From positions 24,033,975 through 24,097,974 of the forward strand of contig NC_021700.1 of assembly GCF_000247815.1 (NCBI RefSeq): a stretch of 64,000 nucleotides of DNA, in the 5' to 3' direction. The notes under the pieces were generated by a model that saw only the letters and a list, made by a program, of their open reading frames with translations, was not told the DNA's origin and did no database searches. Shown one piece after another: positions 16,001-30,640 of the stretch. A program made the translations under genes and the position numbers. The DNA comes from Ficedula albicollis. Its lineage: Eukaryota > Chordata > Aves > Passeriformes > Muscicapidae. Every line of letters begins with the position of its first letter. The first letter of the stretch is position 1.

Positions 16001-19000
16001 GCCTGAGAGCCAGCTTGACTTCATGAATATACCCAAAATTTATTGAACAGCTGATAGCCATGTCTTAACTCAGAGCAGCAGATGTAGAACCCACTGGCTC
16101 CTTTTAAACATCATGGACCAGTCATTGCCCATGCACTGATGGAACCAGGAAAGAAAAACAGAGGTGGCTGAGCTGGTGGAAAGGCACAGTGGGTACAACA
16201 GTTCCAATTTTTCACCTGATCGCAACATGAATAGCAGCACGAGTGAAAGGGGATGGTCCTGCCTGGGATGTGGCAGAGGATGCTGCTTGATTGACCAGCA
16301 TCCTTGCATTTCAGCTGTGCCTGGGGCGCTTTATGAATAGTCATGTAAGGTCTTCTGTGAGATTTACTTCTACTCCTCAGAGAAAAACTGGTAGGAGGAT
16401 GTCTCCCTTCCCACTCTTCTCAAAGCTGGGGCCCATGCAGAGATGAGCCTGTCTTTGTCTTCCACCTGGGATGTTGTACAATGGTATGGGTGGGAGGTCA
16501 CCTCTCTTATTTGCCAATAAATTGTGTCTTCTCCCATGACTGTCTTTGAGGCTCGAGAGTGCTGCTGCACCTTTATGTTGCATCATTCATCAATGCTAAT
16601 GCTTAAATACATTTTTCAGAACTAAAATTATGCTTTTAGAGGCGTTGAAATCTGCCAGAGGAGACCCCCTCCCCAGGAGCAAGGAATCCAGGGGCATTTG
16701 TGCAGAATTTGCGTTTGGAGGTTGTATAACAATTCTGCAGGGATCCTTACCCTCCTTCGAAGGTCGAGAGGGAAAATGCAGAATATGCTTAATGCACTGT
16801 CTCTGAGGGTGACGTTCTCTCCTGACCCCCATAGACAGTTTGTGCCTTGGAGTATGAAGTTTGATTAGCCTTTTTTCTCAGCACTGGAAGCATCATGGTA
16901 GTGATCCAAAAAGTGCTTTGGGAAAAAACAAACTATGGACTTTCTTTCACTGACCTCCTGCTACAGTGAATTTCATAAGCTGACAATGCACCCTGTAAGG
17001 ACACATTTCTTTTTTACTGGTTTCAATTTATTGCCCTTTAATATAATTTAAGTGGCAGCTATGATTCCCTGTGGCTCCTTTACAAGCTTTTAAGGTTTAT
17101 TTTTTTGCTAACTTTTCAAAGAGCATTTCTGAACAGCTCCAAGTGTCCTCTCCTGGTTTTGGTGTTTAATAATTGACAGGGAGCACCAGGTCCTATATCA
17201 AGGCATAAACATTACTTTATAAAGAAATTTCTATGTACTGGAAGGCTGTGATTTTGAGCTTCCTGCCTTACAACAAAGTCCAGGCAAAACTTGATGTGTC
17301 TGTAGCACAAAAACTCCCTGTGCCGTTGTATCTGAAGGATTTGGTTGTGCCATAACACAGTCCGTGTGAGTCAATGGTACACTGGGAGAGTAGAAGACAC
17401 ATGAAGAAGATGTGGAGAGGTCCAGATGTTTGCCATGACTAAAGCCATTATAAGGTGCTTTTCACTGGCCCCTGGGCCCTTGAGAGCAGGATGAACTCCA
17501 CTCAGGGGTGTCCCTGGGAAGGAAGAAGTTCTCATTTCAGTAACATCACCCAGCCTACAGGCTTGTGCAGCTAGGGGGATATCCACTGAATTCAGATTTA
17601 TAAACAAGTCCGAGTGCTAAAAGGTATTTCAGCCTCTACATGGCGACAAAATGTCACCAGAAATTAACCAGCTTTGCTCTTTCAACTGGAGAACAAAATG
17701 AGGAGTCTACAGAAGGTCAGACATATAAAAATGCATTGAAATGAAAAGGGAGGAATATTAAATTACTAAATAAAGAATTATACTTGGTACAGTTTGTAGC
17801 TCTAATCTTTTTGTCTATTTTAAGCAGTAATTAACACCCACAACTGTATTCCTTGTCAGCTTATGATTTTCAGGTCTTGGTAGCAAATAAATGACTCATA
17901 CTTCTCATACTTTATTCTTTAAATTTTAATTACTGTAAGAAATACTTGAAGATAATTCCACTATATTTTATATTATTGTCACTTTGCCCTTTCTGCTTTA
18001 ACTGCTCTTCAATTTTAAGCTCATGTTTGCTCAAACTGTGACTGGATAGATCCCTGCCAGTGTGGGCAATGCTGCTGGGCTCTGGGGCAGAGACAGCTAC
18101 AAGGAAGATGTTTTCTGAAGGATGCAGGACCCTGTATTGTTAGCTCATTGCTCTGGCCTCTCTTCATGTCTCACACAGGAAGCTGCTGCCTCTGATCCAC
18201 TCATCACATGCTTTGTATCCTTGCTTAAATCAGACCTTTCTCATTTCAGTTGAAGATGATTCTTGTTCTACTACCATAAATTGCTCCAATAATTCATTCA
18301 TTATCACATCCTCTTGGCCTCTTCAGTAGGGTGTAAATCTATAGATTGCACCCATGGAGTCTATAGTCGATCAGTTACATCCAGACCACAAAGTCAGGCT
18401 GTTGATGCCTTCCATACACATCCTCCTTAGTGTTATAACTCTGACAGCAGTTGGTTACACCGTTACCTAATAAATGAAAGCATCCAACGTTGCAGGTACT
18501 TGTTTGAAAAACATCTAAGTGTTTTGGTACCTAGCTCTCCTCTTCAATGCTCTTTTTACTTCCACAAGCTTCTTATCAACTCCACAACTAGTTCACGGCT
18601 TCCTTCTTTATCAAATAATGTCCTCCCTACTTGCCCTATCTATAATCTATATGAATACACAAATCTTTGCTTTCCATTTACCACAACTGGCTACCTTTAA
18701 CGTTGCAGTTGTCCAGTCATCACAGAGGTTTTTTTTCTACCAAGCCACAAAGCCCCATCTGATGTTCAAATCTCATTTTGACCCTTGTATTTTGCCTCTA
18801 GCTTCAGACTAAACTACCAAGGCAAAGCACAGCACTGTGAGAGTTGCTGTGGGAAAATGAACGCTGTCAGCCAGACCCACCACAGACCTAAAGCAGTTTA
18901 TGACCCTCTGTGTGAGAGATTATCTACCAGCCTACTCCTCCTTTCCCTGTTGCCTCTAGGATTTTGACACATCACATACTCTTGTGACTACCTGTGTGAA

Positions 19001-21100
19001 TCACTCCAGGTGAAAAGCAATTTGAAGCACCATTCCTGGCTATGCCTTTTGCCCTCACCTTCAGCTGTCATCATGGGTACCACTCACCTGGCGAATCTCC
19101 ATGAAATGACTTTGATATATCTAGGTTACATCTAGGTCTTCTCATTTCCAAATTGGCAGAAAAAATTCAAACCATCTGGCACTTGACTCATCAGCAAATT
19201 GTTTAGTGGCAAAAGCCTTCCTCCTTCAACTTACTCAGGGCAATTTTAATTGGTCCTGTCTTGTATCAGAGTCTGTGCAGCAGTGGAAAATCCCAAAGAC
19301 GTCCTGTTTGCCTCAGCACATTCTCTAGAGGCTCCCAGAGAAGCAGTTTGACTGGCAAAGGCAGTTGGAGTCCCACTTTCACTCTAGCTGAGATGTGCTG
19401 GCCAGGGTAGCTGTGCACAGGGCCGGGGCATTACTTCCTCAGATCCTGAGAGACTAGCATTGTCAGGCACTACTCCATGGGATGCCTCTGTTTGCTTCCG
19501 AGTCTGCCCTGCCACGTGCAAGAAAGCAGCACATGAAATTTTCTCTCTGTTTGCATTCCTGTGGAGGAATATCCATAATGCAGCATGCTGCATTTAAGCA
19601 CAGACAGCTGACATATTGCTTTGACTACTCTGCTTTACAACATTATTTTACAGAGCAAGTGACTATCACTTACCATGGCTTTACCAAGGATTATAGCAGC
19701 ACTCCTACATTTGTTAAAGGTGAGTTTGCCTTTGCACAAATTCACAGTTTATTTGGGCACCTGCATCAATACAGGTGGGGCTGATTTTTGAGGTGGTGGT
19801 TGCTAAAACTCTGCAAGCTGGAGTTACTGGTGCCCAGGCTCTCTGAATATTAGATTATCAGAGCATATTGTATTCTCAGAGAATCAGAAATAGCAAATTG
19901 TTACATGAGTCGTTTGACCTGGGAAGCATGTAGAAAATCATCTGATACTCTTAAGTTCATTCTTATGAGCTGAATTTAGATTGCAGTTTGTAGAATTTTG
20001 GGTAGAGGACAATAGGCACAAGAGGTGGGCAACAGCTTTCACAGCAGGGTGAGGAGAACCCATTCCTCACAATTTCCTAAATGGGGGACCAGGCTGCAGC
20101 AACCTTGCTGACTTCAATTTAGGTAGCAGAGCACAGTCAAAAGTCCTAAATTCCAGCAGTATCCATGCACTCACTCCATGTGCACCTCTGAGGACTCTAA
20201 GGAGTGACAAGGATAAGCCAATAGGAACTAAAACCCACTGTGTTTACGATGAATTTGGATTGTCTGTAGACATCTGGGTGTTGCTCAAGCACTGCTGTAG
20301 GACTTTGTCTTGCCTATTGGGTAGCAGTGTTAGGGTTTGGAGTCCAAAGTGCAACCCCCTGACATGATTCACTGGTCTGGAGTTGTATTTGGTGAGTAAT
20401 AATATCAGTTGCAGAATCCTACTATGATTTATTTACTGGTCATATCAGCATGTGAACTGATTTACACTGCCACAGAAAAACCTTGCTTGCATATGAATGT
20501 TATTACGCTATCAGCTGCTTCTGATATCTCACAGATTTTTTTTCTATTTTCTCCCTCCTAATCTATTTTTTTAGGCCAACAACCCTGCTTCAATGCCAGC
20601 ATCTGCCTTTCTAATAATGTAACTATTTACTGCATCATTGTGCTCTACTCTCATTTCATGTTGTCACACTCTCCACGACAGTATTTGAAAATTGTCAAAA
20701 CCCTCAGTGAGAAATTTGTACCAGAGGGAAAATGAGAAACACAAGTGGTGCAGCCAGGTTATCATGAAAAGGCACGGAGGCTGTCGTCACGCCATGCCTC
20801 TCTTGTGTGACCTCCTTCTGGACTCAGGCTGAGACACTCAGACTGCCTCTGCTAGAAAAACTGATGCTTAGTTTATTCTTGGTGTGCTTTCACTAGAAAT
20901 GCTCTGAGTCCCTCTGGACAGCTCTGTGCTGTGCTTACACCAACGTTCTTTGTGTTCTTCAGTCAACAGGGTTCACTGCTTTCTCCTGCAACAGACGCCT
21001 ATGCAACAATCAGTGAATTATTATTAAAACAGAAATTGCTTGTATTGAGTTATATCTTCTGACTTAGGCTAAGAGACATTAACTGAAGTAAATGTACTGA

Positions 21101-21248
21101 ATAAAGGAGACACAAAAATAACTGAGTGAATATGCTTGTTATCAGCAGGCATCAAATGTTTTCCTGAGCTCAGGATAAAGGAGACGCAAAAAAAACTGAG
21201 TGAATATGCTTGTTGTCAGCAGGCATCAAATGTTTTCCTGAGCTCAGT
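21101..21248 (+). repeat. 74-base tandem duplication
   Basis: Copy 1 spans 21101-21174 and copy 2 spans 21175-21248. They share gagtgaatatgcttgtt and cagcaggcatcaaatg, with about three internal mismatches. It is a local duplication old enough to have diverged a little. No coding content was recognised. Confidence 0.85.
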
Positions 21249-21868
21249 CCCCGAGTAAATCTACCTATATCTGTCACTGTGCTCCTCAGGAAAAAAAGAG
21301 CTCCCTGGGTTTTCCATGCCTTGTCAGAGCCCTCCCACTCTGTGGCTTCTGCAGAAGGTGGCAGCCCAGGACACAGTCATTATGTAGTACAGACAGTAGG
21401 GAAAAAAGGCACTTTAGGAAGAATGGTACATTTGGGCAACCTGTTTGGGACAGGGTGGCAACACACGAGTTTGTCTCTAGTATGTTGTGCTCTGTTTTCA
21501 TACTGTTTTCCAGCTGCCATCACACGTGCCCTGGAACTCCACCAAAGTTACCTGTGAGGCAGGTGGTGACTGCCCAGCTGCTCAGCTGCCCCAGTGCAGA
21601 GGGATGTGCCTGGCACCCGCACACCTCCTGCCTCCCCCGGTGCCAACACGTATCTCAGTGTCCGTGAGGAATGGATGCACTGGTGTTATAATATCCCAGC
21701 CCATTCACCCCAGAGGTTGGAAACTTCCTCTGCAGGTGCTGCACCACAGTCCTCTGCTGTGTAGGTGGGGATTACCAAGCCACTGCACAAGATGCTCCCA
21801 CAGAAGGATGCAGCTCAACCTTTGCCAGGCTGGCTGGCACTTGGGAGTGTCTTTTTCTCTAGTTTAGC

Positions 21869-21903
21869 TTGTTTGTAGAAATGTGCAATCCATTTTTCAT
21901 TAG
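21869..21903 (+). repeat. Dispersed 35-base repeat, copy 1
   Basis: This segment (ttgtttgtagaaatgtgcaa...) matches 23799-23833 at about 32 of 35 bases. Similarity fades on both sides. It may be a remnant of an old dispersed element; the family is not recognised. Confidence 0.5.
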
Positions 21904-23798
21904 TGTCCATGTGCTAGTAGTACATGGACACCTCTTCCGTAGCTGGTGGAACAAAGAGTCCCCAAATCAAGAGGTCTACTTTGCAACCAAACAGTTTAAG
22001 AGTGACCCAGACAGAATGTTCCTCAGCTGTCCTCCAAGCTTCTGGGTAAAACAAGATAATTTATTTCTGCAACAGAAATAGGAAGGAATGAGGGCTATCT
22101 GCTCTTGTGTTTTTAAAAAAAGAAGTATTTAGAGCCTCTCTTCTCAATAAAGAAGCCAAATACAAAAGAGTACTTAAAAAACAAAACATCACTGTAGACT
22201 TACAAGGCACAGAAGTGCAGGATGTCTGCATGTCTTACTTTATGTAATAAACATGATACTGTGTCATGCCTTATTTCCTGTGGTTTGAAAACCCACCTGT
22301 GAAGTTTTTGACCTATGCACAACATGGTAGTATAGAAGGCTCTTCCCAGTGGGAATAACATAAACATATACTATTAAAATCAGCACATACACACGAATCC
22401 AAACAGAAATACACATTGAGTTACCATAATTTTCAGGCAAAACAATTATCAGAATGCTTTTGGAATAAAGTTGGTTCCATTTACCCAGTTTTGTTTGGCT
22501 AGTCCAATGAGGCTACAAAATATCACCAAGTATTATGGTTGTGAAGTAAAAAAGCTTTCTTTCAGTTCAGCTGTACTGAATGGCAATTACACATTCTGAA
22601 CAATCATACAACTTCTTTAATCAAATGAGGTAATATGAAATTGGCTAGATTTTCCTCAATACTTTCAACTTCAGTGAAAAATACAATAATTAAACTCTCG
22701 GTACAATGACTTTCAAACCTCTGTGCACTCTCAGCCCCCTCTCTTCTTCTCTTTCTGGATAATAAATCCTTATGAAAGCTGCCACCACGACTGAGACAGG
22801 TTGTGAAATTGTTTAATAATGTTGACTCAAGCAGTGACATCATTTGGAGGCTCTTGCTCGTCTTGCAACATCTTTAAAGACAGCTGGAAGCTGGTGGATG
22901 TTGTGGAGCAGACACAGCCCCCCGCAGTAGGAAAGGAAGGTGGTTGCTGTAAGGGGAGCTCTAGATTGAGGATTGGGATTGAGGTGAGCCAGCTTTAGGG
23001 GAGGAAACCCCAGCATTGTCCTCTTTGTCCTTCCCTGGTGGTCTTACAAGCCCTTCTGTGAAACACTTCTCTTGGGAGAGAAACAGGCAAGTTAATGCCT
23101 CATATTTTTAAGGCCAGGGAGGGTGCCTAAGCAGCTTTTGTCACCTCAAGCAAAATATTTTAATGTGCCTGGAGAACAATAATCCCCAGCTGGAAAGCAA
23201 ACCCCACAGAGCCAATTGCTCTCCCCGTTCTAAGAAGATCCTGCTGCATCAGACCCTGGCTACTTTCTGAACGTGTGTGGGATCAGCAGTTAGATTCCAG
23301 GAACGTCTGCTTTACAAAACTGATAATTTCATCAGGAAAACTCATTTTAAGAAGAAGAAAAAGAACATAGCTGTACGGTTTCTTCCCATTGTCAAACTTT
23401 TTCATCTGCAAAAAACATTAGCCTAACTCCAGTGAAAATTATCAGGCAGTGTACTGAGGAAAAGATCACTTTTGTTGTTCCCTATATGGGAGGTGTTGTC
23501 AGTTGGAGCATCCTGGCTCCAGTATGAGAACCATATCATATTTCAAAGGACAGTTCAGCACCCAGAAAATGTTATAAAATAATAACGAACTTCCCAAATA
23601 TGTTGTGCTTTTAAAATTATGTATATAAGAAAATTGAACATTATGTGTTTGAATGGATGTAAAATGTCTGTCTTTCAAAAACTAGGCTGCAATTCTAAGG
23701 ATGCCATGGAAAGAAAAAAAAAATTACTAGCTCTAGTAACAGATGTGAAATTACATTAGATAAATATAATCATTAGTTTCAGTCTCACCCTGGTTAAT

Positions 23799-23833
23799 TT
23801 GTTTGTGGAAATGTGCAACCCATTATTCATTAG
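23799..23833 (+). repeat. Dispersed 35-base repeat, copy 2
   Basis: This is the partner of 21869-21903, in the same orientation and about 1.9 kb away. There are three substitutions and no indel. The family is not recognised. Confidence 0.5.
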
Positions 23834-26800
23834 GTAATTTTTCACACATTGATTAGAAAGCCATGTCGAATTGTGACCCCGCACATTGGGGTTTGCCTAT
23901 CTTGCAGTGAACTATATCGCTTACAATAGTGGAAATGGGGGACAAAATGTTTATCTCAGGCTGATTTTGTGCCAATAAGTAAAGTAAATCAATAGCCAGT
24001 GAAGTGTGAACGACATTTCTCTGCTGTATAATATGGTTTTGGGGGCAATTTGACATGCTACAAGGGGAAACAAGGGTCTTGAGCAGAAAGGTAATAAAAG
24101 CAAATCATGCTGGTAACTGTTACTGAAGTCTTGTGTTTTTCTCTACATGGGCAGCTTTAAGATGAGAAAAATAATGCATGTAGCAGTTCAAAAACACTAA
24201 GATACTCCCAGATTTGTAAACATTGGAGATCAAACCCAGATGTGGTTGAGGGAGGCTCGGGTCTCTGGAATGGATGCTGGCTCTGTGTTTGGGCAGGCCC
24301 CTGGGCTGTGCTGGCACTGCTGTTGCTTCCCCAACAGCACTTGCCTCTGCTGACAACTTTTGTCTGCCAGCTTCCTGTCTAGGGGGTTCAATTCTGAGGC
24401 TGTGAATAGTTTTGCACCAAATCACAGAAGCAGGTATTCCCACACCCCCATGAGACCACTGCAGCATGTATGCAGCTTATTTTAAGTGGCATGTGCTGCT
24501 AGTGTAAACCAGCAGAACATCATCAGCCTCAGCTTCTCTGTTCGCACAGCAAAGAAGCTGAACAGACCCTTCCCTACTGTAAACTTCGGTATTTTGCCTT
24601 TGTGAATTGCAGATAAGTTAAAGAAGGGAAGAAGGGAAAGTGATGTATTTATGGTTTCTGCTATCAGGTCTGTCTTTTATGTCCCTGCACAATTTATTCT
24701 TCCCAGAAGACAATTTGGGCAACATAGGTACATGATCAGTGATTTTACACAAGCACTCATTGTGGGATACCTTGTTTCACCCCTACTGCTTCTTGAGTCA
24801 ACCAAAAGTTAATGGGAATAATTCTTTTTTCTCTTCTTTTTGTTGGCATTTCTGTCACATCACCTGCAATGCCATCATGGCACTTGCAGCAGTCTGAGGT
24901 AAAATACAATAATAAATTTGGCCAGGAGAAAAAGCAGTGTAACATACTCAGCCATCCCCAGACAGGAACCTTTGGGCACTCCTGTGCCCATGACAACTGC
25001 ATGCATTACAATGAATTTTGGCCAGAGCAAGCAGCTAGCAAGAAGTTGTTCCCCTACACATCAAAAAAGTTTGTGCTTTCTAGTTTCTCTCATCCCCATC
25101 ACCTCAGTCTTGGGAGTGGAAAATCTCTTCAGGGCCTGGGCCAAGCTGGCAGAAAAACTGCTGCAGTAATGAGGTCTCTTTGCCCAGGTGCTAAGTAGTT
25201 TAAGGGAAGGCAAGGTGTTTGAGTAGAAGGTTGTAGGAGGGAGACAGGTTGCTCTAGAGAAGACCTCCAAATTGAGAAGCTGGCAGTCCTATTTCCCTCA
25301 GGGTGCTGGAAGTGGCCTGTGGCATGGCCCCTCTGAGAATGGCTGCTCGTGTGTCTGCCTAGCCCAGAGGGGGAGCACAAAGGTGTTAGTTTCTGTCCAG
25401 GAATAAAGGTCCTTCACTCAAATCACGCACTCTGCCTGCCGGAACTAGAAAGACTCAACTCTTGATATATTTTAAAATAAAAATAAATAGTTGATGTCAT
25501 TTTTAAAAGACATCTTAATAGCACTCAAACTTGGTTATTAATGCTGCATTTGGGTTTTGCAGACAAATAAAATTAAATGGTCTGAAAGAGACCTGAAAGT
25601 CTGAAAAATAATAGAACAACACCTCTATTAAACCCACAGGAGTCTCTTCTAACACCAAGGGTCAAAAGTAGTATATATCTGTCAATTTATAAGGTACCTC
25701 TGCCTGGCATTTTAAGCCTCAGATGTGTTATTTAAAATACAGATTAAAATAACTTGCGTTTTTCCACATAATGCATACTGCATTAAGGCAATTAACATTT
25801 AATTAACAGCAGGTTTTCCTCGGCAGGTCAGATTGCGAAGGGCTCACTGTTGTTGCCATAGAAAGTGGAAGGCTGGGCTGTTTGGTTTCCAGAAAAGGAA
25901 CAGCTGTTTTTGAGCCCTGACAGTCTGAAATCATCCTGAGTAGTCTATAATGCTCCAAAGGACAAGGAAAGCAGGAGGAAGGGGCTGCTGGTGGTGTCAC
26001 AGAGACCATCTCAGGCTGCTGGAGAATGTCATCTGCTTTATAAATCAGTGTGTGTTGTGTTAGAGTATGTTTTTAATTGAGCTGGCAGTAGAGCTTTAAA
26101 ACTCCTGTATGCACTCAGTGAGCTAATTTAACTGTTTTCCTCCAATGTGCTTTTTAATTGTGTGAGCAAAGCAGTGCCATTATTTCTCACGCTTTTGCTT
26201 TTCATCTATCCTTTTTGTTGTTTCTCTCCTTTCCAGATTCTTCACTCTTTCTCTGGGTAGCCGTTTGGGGCTTATTGTAAATATTGTCCAAGGATACACA
26301 TATGCACAAATTTCATTAAGAAGTCACATCATTGCTCTGAATTGAAAGCTGGTATCAAGATGGTGAAAGTAGTATTTGTAAAAGGATCTTTAAAAAGGAT
26401 AGAAATACTGAAATGAAGATAAGATATATGTAGTGAATCTGTAATAACACAGACTAAGGTCTCCTGGGGAAAATGAAAAAAACCAACAAACCTAAACCAA
26501 ACAATCTCAAAGAGAACTTGGAAGAGCGTGGGGGCTCCCAGAAGGTGGTGGAGTTTGTCTTTTCTCCTCAGTAGGTGTAAGACAAGGCTCTAAATCATAA
26601 CATCAGTGAAATGCAATAGCAGCAACAACCAACTGTCATTTTCAATAGTACGATTGAAGGCTTCATGTTGGGGAAGGAGGTTATCCTGGTATCCTCCTAG
26701 GCTTTGGTAATTGCAGACAGAACTGTTCTTACAGTTCAAGGCAGTTTGAGAGAGAATGATTCAGACTAAAAAACATTCACGAATGGTTTTAGCTGTGGTT

Positions 26801-29800
26801 TTATTCCTCATTTTTTTCCAGAGGAGAGGAAAAGAACAGCTTTCCCTCTTTCGATAAGTAACAGACTTTTACCATAAAAAATAATCCATCTGTCCTGGTA
26901 AATTTTTTAATCCCCATACTAGCATATGTTTGATAGAGAGATGAACAGGAGAACTGTAGTGCAAGGACAGACCTCAGGGAAATTGTGACCCCAGGAATAA
27001 CATGTACATATGTGTTTGTATATGTAAGTATGATGAATATGGTACATGTATACTCCCAGCAAAGGATGTGAAACTGGATAACCACTTAAAGATTTGACTG
27101 TGTGGATTCTGTTCTTCAGATTATGGAGGAGACAGAGACACAAGACACAAGACACATGAAGAAGCTGCTCTGCTGGTGGCACAGGCATGAGCAGCAGCTC
27201 TGCCGGCTGTGGGTGCCCTGTCCAGCCTGCCCCAGCAGGGCTCTCCAGTGCTTCTAGCCAGCACCATGACTACACTGGCCCAGGAAGCCCAAGGCACCTG
27301 TCTTAGACAAACCCAGATGAGAAACCCAGAGATGGAAAGAGGCAGGTGCTCTCTGCCTTCCCGTGTTGATTACAGGAGCTGCAGTGAGGAACTAAACCCA
27401 GAGTATGTGTATCCTTTTGCACTGCCCCTCCTTGGGAGCTCTGGGGAGCACTGCAGTGCTGTGGGCTCCAGAGGTGCAGCTGAGAGCCAGGGCTGGAACA
27501 TTACTGCATTCCTGGAAGCTCTCCAGCTCTTCTCTCTCTACCTCGGTGGTTCTGTTTGGTGAAAAATACTTCAGTAAAGTAAAGGAGGACAAAAGTGATT
27601 CAACACTACATTTGTCATCAGAAGACACTTGGGTCTGCATAGGTGGGATTTAGGGCAGTTAAGGCTGGTGGTTTCTCTGAATGCCAGCATGATTGCCTGC
27701 GAGGAGAGGGCTCTCAAACCATGCAAGGAGTACAATGCAGAGAGTGGGATGCAGTGGGTTTATTTTGGTTTGTTACTGGGGGTAACTGAAAGAAAGTGGG
27801 AACCTTTCTTCTTGGGAACATCAGTGCAGAGTCAGCAGGGAAAGAATTTCTGGAGCCATAGCTCTGCAATGCTCAGTTAGAATGTGGACTAGTGCAAGGA
27901 AAAGATCTTTGATTGCTCTTTGGACAAGGCAAATCATACCGAAACTACCCCCTTATGGAAACACCCTGTCCAAGAAGGAGCAGGATTGTGGAGGTTTCCT
28001 AATAGTTAGATTGCTTAGGCTTCCCTTCTGCTAGGTCAGAGCAGCACAGGACTTTGTGACAGCCCCAGAGGACGCGCTCTTGCCTGGGGGCAAACCTCTG
28101 CAAAAAGAGCAAACTGCTCCTGGACAGGTTGTGCTGCTGCTGAGCTGACTGTGTAGGGCCCAGATGTTGTAAATTGGTTGCCATGCCTTGTCTCCCACCT
28201 TCCCATTTTTCTTTTGTTTCACCATTATTATAAAAAATTGCTAGATGGCTAATATTACAAGTCCAGGGCAAAACTACTCATACGTTTAGTGTAAGGACAT
28301 TTAAATATTTAAAGCAGATGGTTCCCAATGACCTTACATGTCTCCTTTATAAATGTATGTACTGTCTTATAGAACCATCTGCATCCCAATATGCAGCTCA
28401 TATGTTTCCAAGTGTTTCCTCGTTAACCAGCAGAAAACTTCATCTTCCCTGTGACGTGAGATAAAGGTTCAAGCTCAGTAACAGTCGTGCAAATCAGCAC
28501 TCCAGGTGGGAGCAGCATTTACCCCAGGGCAGTAAGGTGTTGGAGCCTTGCATTTTGCATTCCAGGTGGATCAACAAGGCTAGAATTTGCAGGATGTGGG
28601 CAACCTTCCTCACATGACCTAAGCCTGAGAAGTCTGACAGATAATTTGCAAAAGCACAGCCACTGACAATGACAGGCATACATCTTGCCTGATGCACCTG
28701 CATCATCTCAGCAAGGCTATCTGTGAAATGCAAACCAGTGCAGAGCAATGCATGATTTCCTATCCCCCTAGATCAGCCTTGCTCCTCGCTCTTTTCTTGA
28801 GCAGAGCTAAACTAGTAAAAGCAATTTTCCATTCTCCGAGAGACCCAGGGGAAATGAGCTCTGATCTTGTGCTCGTCTCACACTCCCTTGATTCTCTCAA
28901 CTGGCAGCTTTCCTGTGCTAGTCTCCACTGTGCAGAGCTTCTCTGTCATTAGAGCAGTATGGTTGCCTCACTCCTTTCAAAGACAAATCCTTTAATTTTT
29001 AGGACTCACTCTGTGACTGGTCGTGTGCTACCTGCACTTTTTTTTTTTTGTAGGAAATAATCTAAAAGAATTGTTCATAAAACATATATAAGTGGCAGGT
29101 AGATGGAAAGTGGCATGCCTCTAATTTAAATTTCGATTAGAAAAAAATACAGAAATGTATTACATGAGATACTGCTAAGAGTTGTATGGAATATTGTGTT
29201 TTAAGACCTACTGTAGATCTATGTCGGTGCCTGTGAAAGAGAGGATAATTAGTGCCCGTACTCTCAGTCATATCAGACTAAAGGTAATGGGGTGTAAGAA
29301 ATGGTTCATTAGGCTCTCTCAAGTACTTTTACTGTGTCCATACTATTTATACCAGCAGAAAAAATTCAATGTCTTTAAAATCAAGTCAAAGCATTCGCCT
29401 TAGATTCCTCAGTTTAAGAAATAACATTGAGTGATGATCTCTTAAAGTCAAATGGAAAAAAAATGTTCATAGAAAAAACCCTTAAACCTGTTTTATTAGC
29501 ATTCTGTGTCACTCCAAGGCAGTCTACATGCCTATGCAAATCCTGCCTCCTTCATTTGTGCTCCCTTCTGTATGCTTAGCCTACAAGGGGGAAAATTTGT
29601 GGCTGGAGGAGGCAAGCAAACAATAGCATAGCATTTATTTTCAAGAGAAACATGCATTTAGAATATCCTTTGCTTTCTTGTCTGAACAAAAGAGCAAACT
29701 GTGTGGAGAAAAGCAACAAATGTGGGTAAGGGAATGGAAAGAACAGCTGGAAAAAAGGGTTAAACTCCCAAAATATATGTAGCTTGACTACACAAGGGAA

Positions 29801-30602
29801 GAACAGAATGGCATGCCACAAAGGTTTGAAGGGTACAGCTATCAAATGAGAGGGGAACAGCTATTTAGGCTGACAAAAGAAATATAAGTAGAAGTAATAC
29901 AATGGAGTTAACAAACGAAACATTTAGGTTGAAAAATCAGGAAAAACTTCTTGAGAGCAAAATCTATAATACAGCTCTGGAGCAATCTCTCACGGGAAGC
30001 AGAGAAGCTCCATCACATGAAGCCCTATGCATTTAAACCTAAATTGAAAAAGCATGAGAAAATATAAGGAGGATAAAATATAAGGCACTTTTCTGTGCAC
30101 TGGAGTCTGGGGTGGATCACCAGGGGCTGCTCCCCTGCCCTCTCTTTCCAGTTTTTTCTGGTTCTTTGCTAACAATGTGCCACTTGTTCTTTCTAGAAAA
30201 GTGACTAACACAGCAAGGGTAAATTTGGGAGTCAGTCTATTAGCATAAATTACACTATATATCTACAAGATAATAAGGGCATAGCAAAGACACATTGTAC
30301 TAATACTGCATACAATTCTGAGTGCACTTCTGAGCATACCTCATTCTTTGGTTTGCAGTCTTGGGCAGCTCCATTTTGAGAATTTGGCCCTCGGTAGGTG
30401 TTTAAATTGGTGCCTTTTGCAGTCTCTGGCAAGGATTAAATGAGCTGTGTTCACTGTATAGGTGAAATGGGTGACTTGGTTAACACCTGATGTGGAGCAC
30501 CCACAGCTCCCACGGTGGCAGATGCTTCCCATGGCTTTTGGGTCAGTGTCTGGTTTTGCAAAGGGCTATGGATTGCAAGCCTAGCAACTTGAGCTTGGCA
30601 TG

Positions 30603-30640
30603 GCAGGAAAATATTTCGCAGGAAAATATTTCACAGGAAA
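30603..30640 (+). repeat. 15-base short tandem repeat (2.5 copies)
   Basis: The unit gcaggaaaatatttc occurs at 30603 and 30618, with a partial third copy (acaggaaaa). It is a small local slippage product with no evident function. Confidence 0.7.

Noticed and set aside
29850..30020. Old CR1 3' end
   Set aside because: A few phrases look CR1-like (aggaaaaacttcttgagagc), but the 3' terminal repeat is absent and the match is too weak to call.
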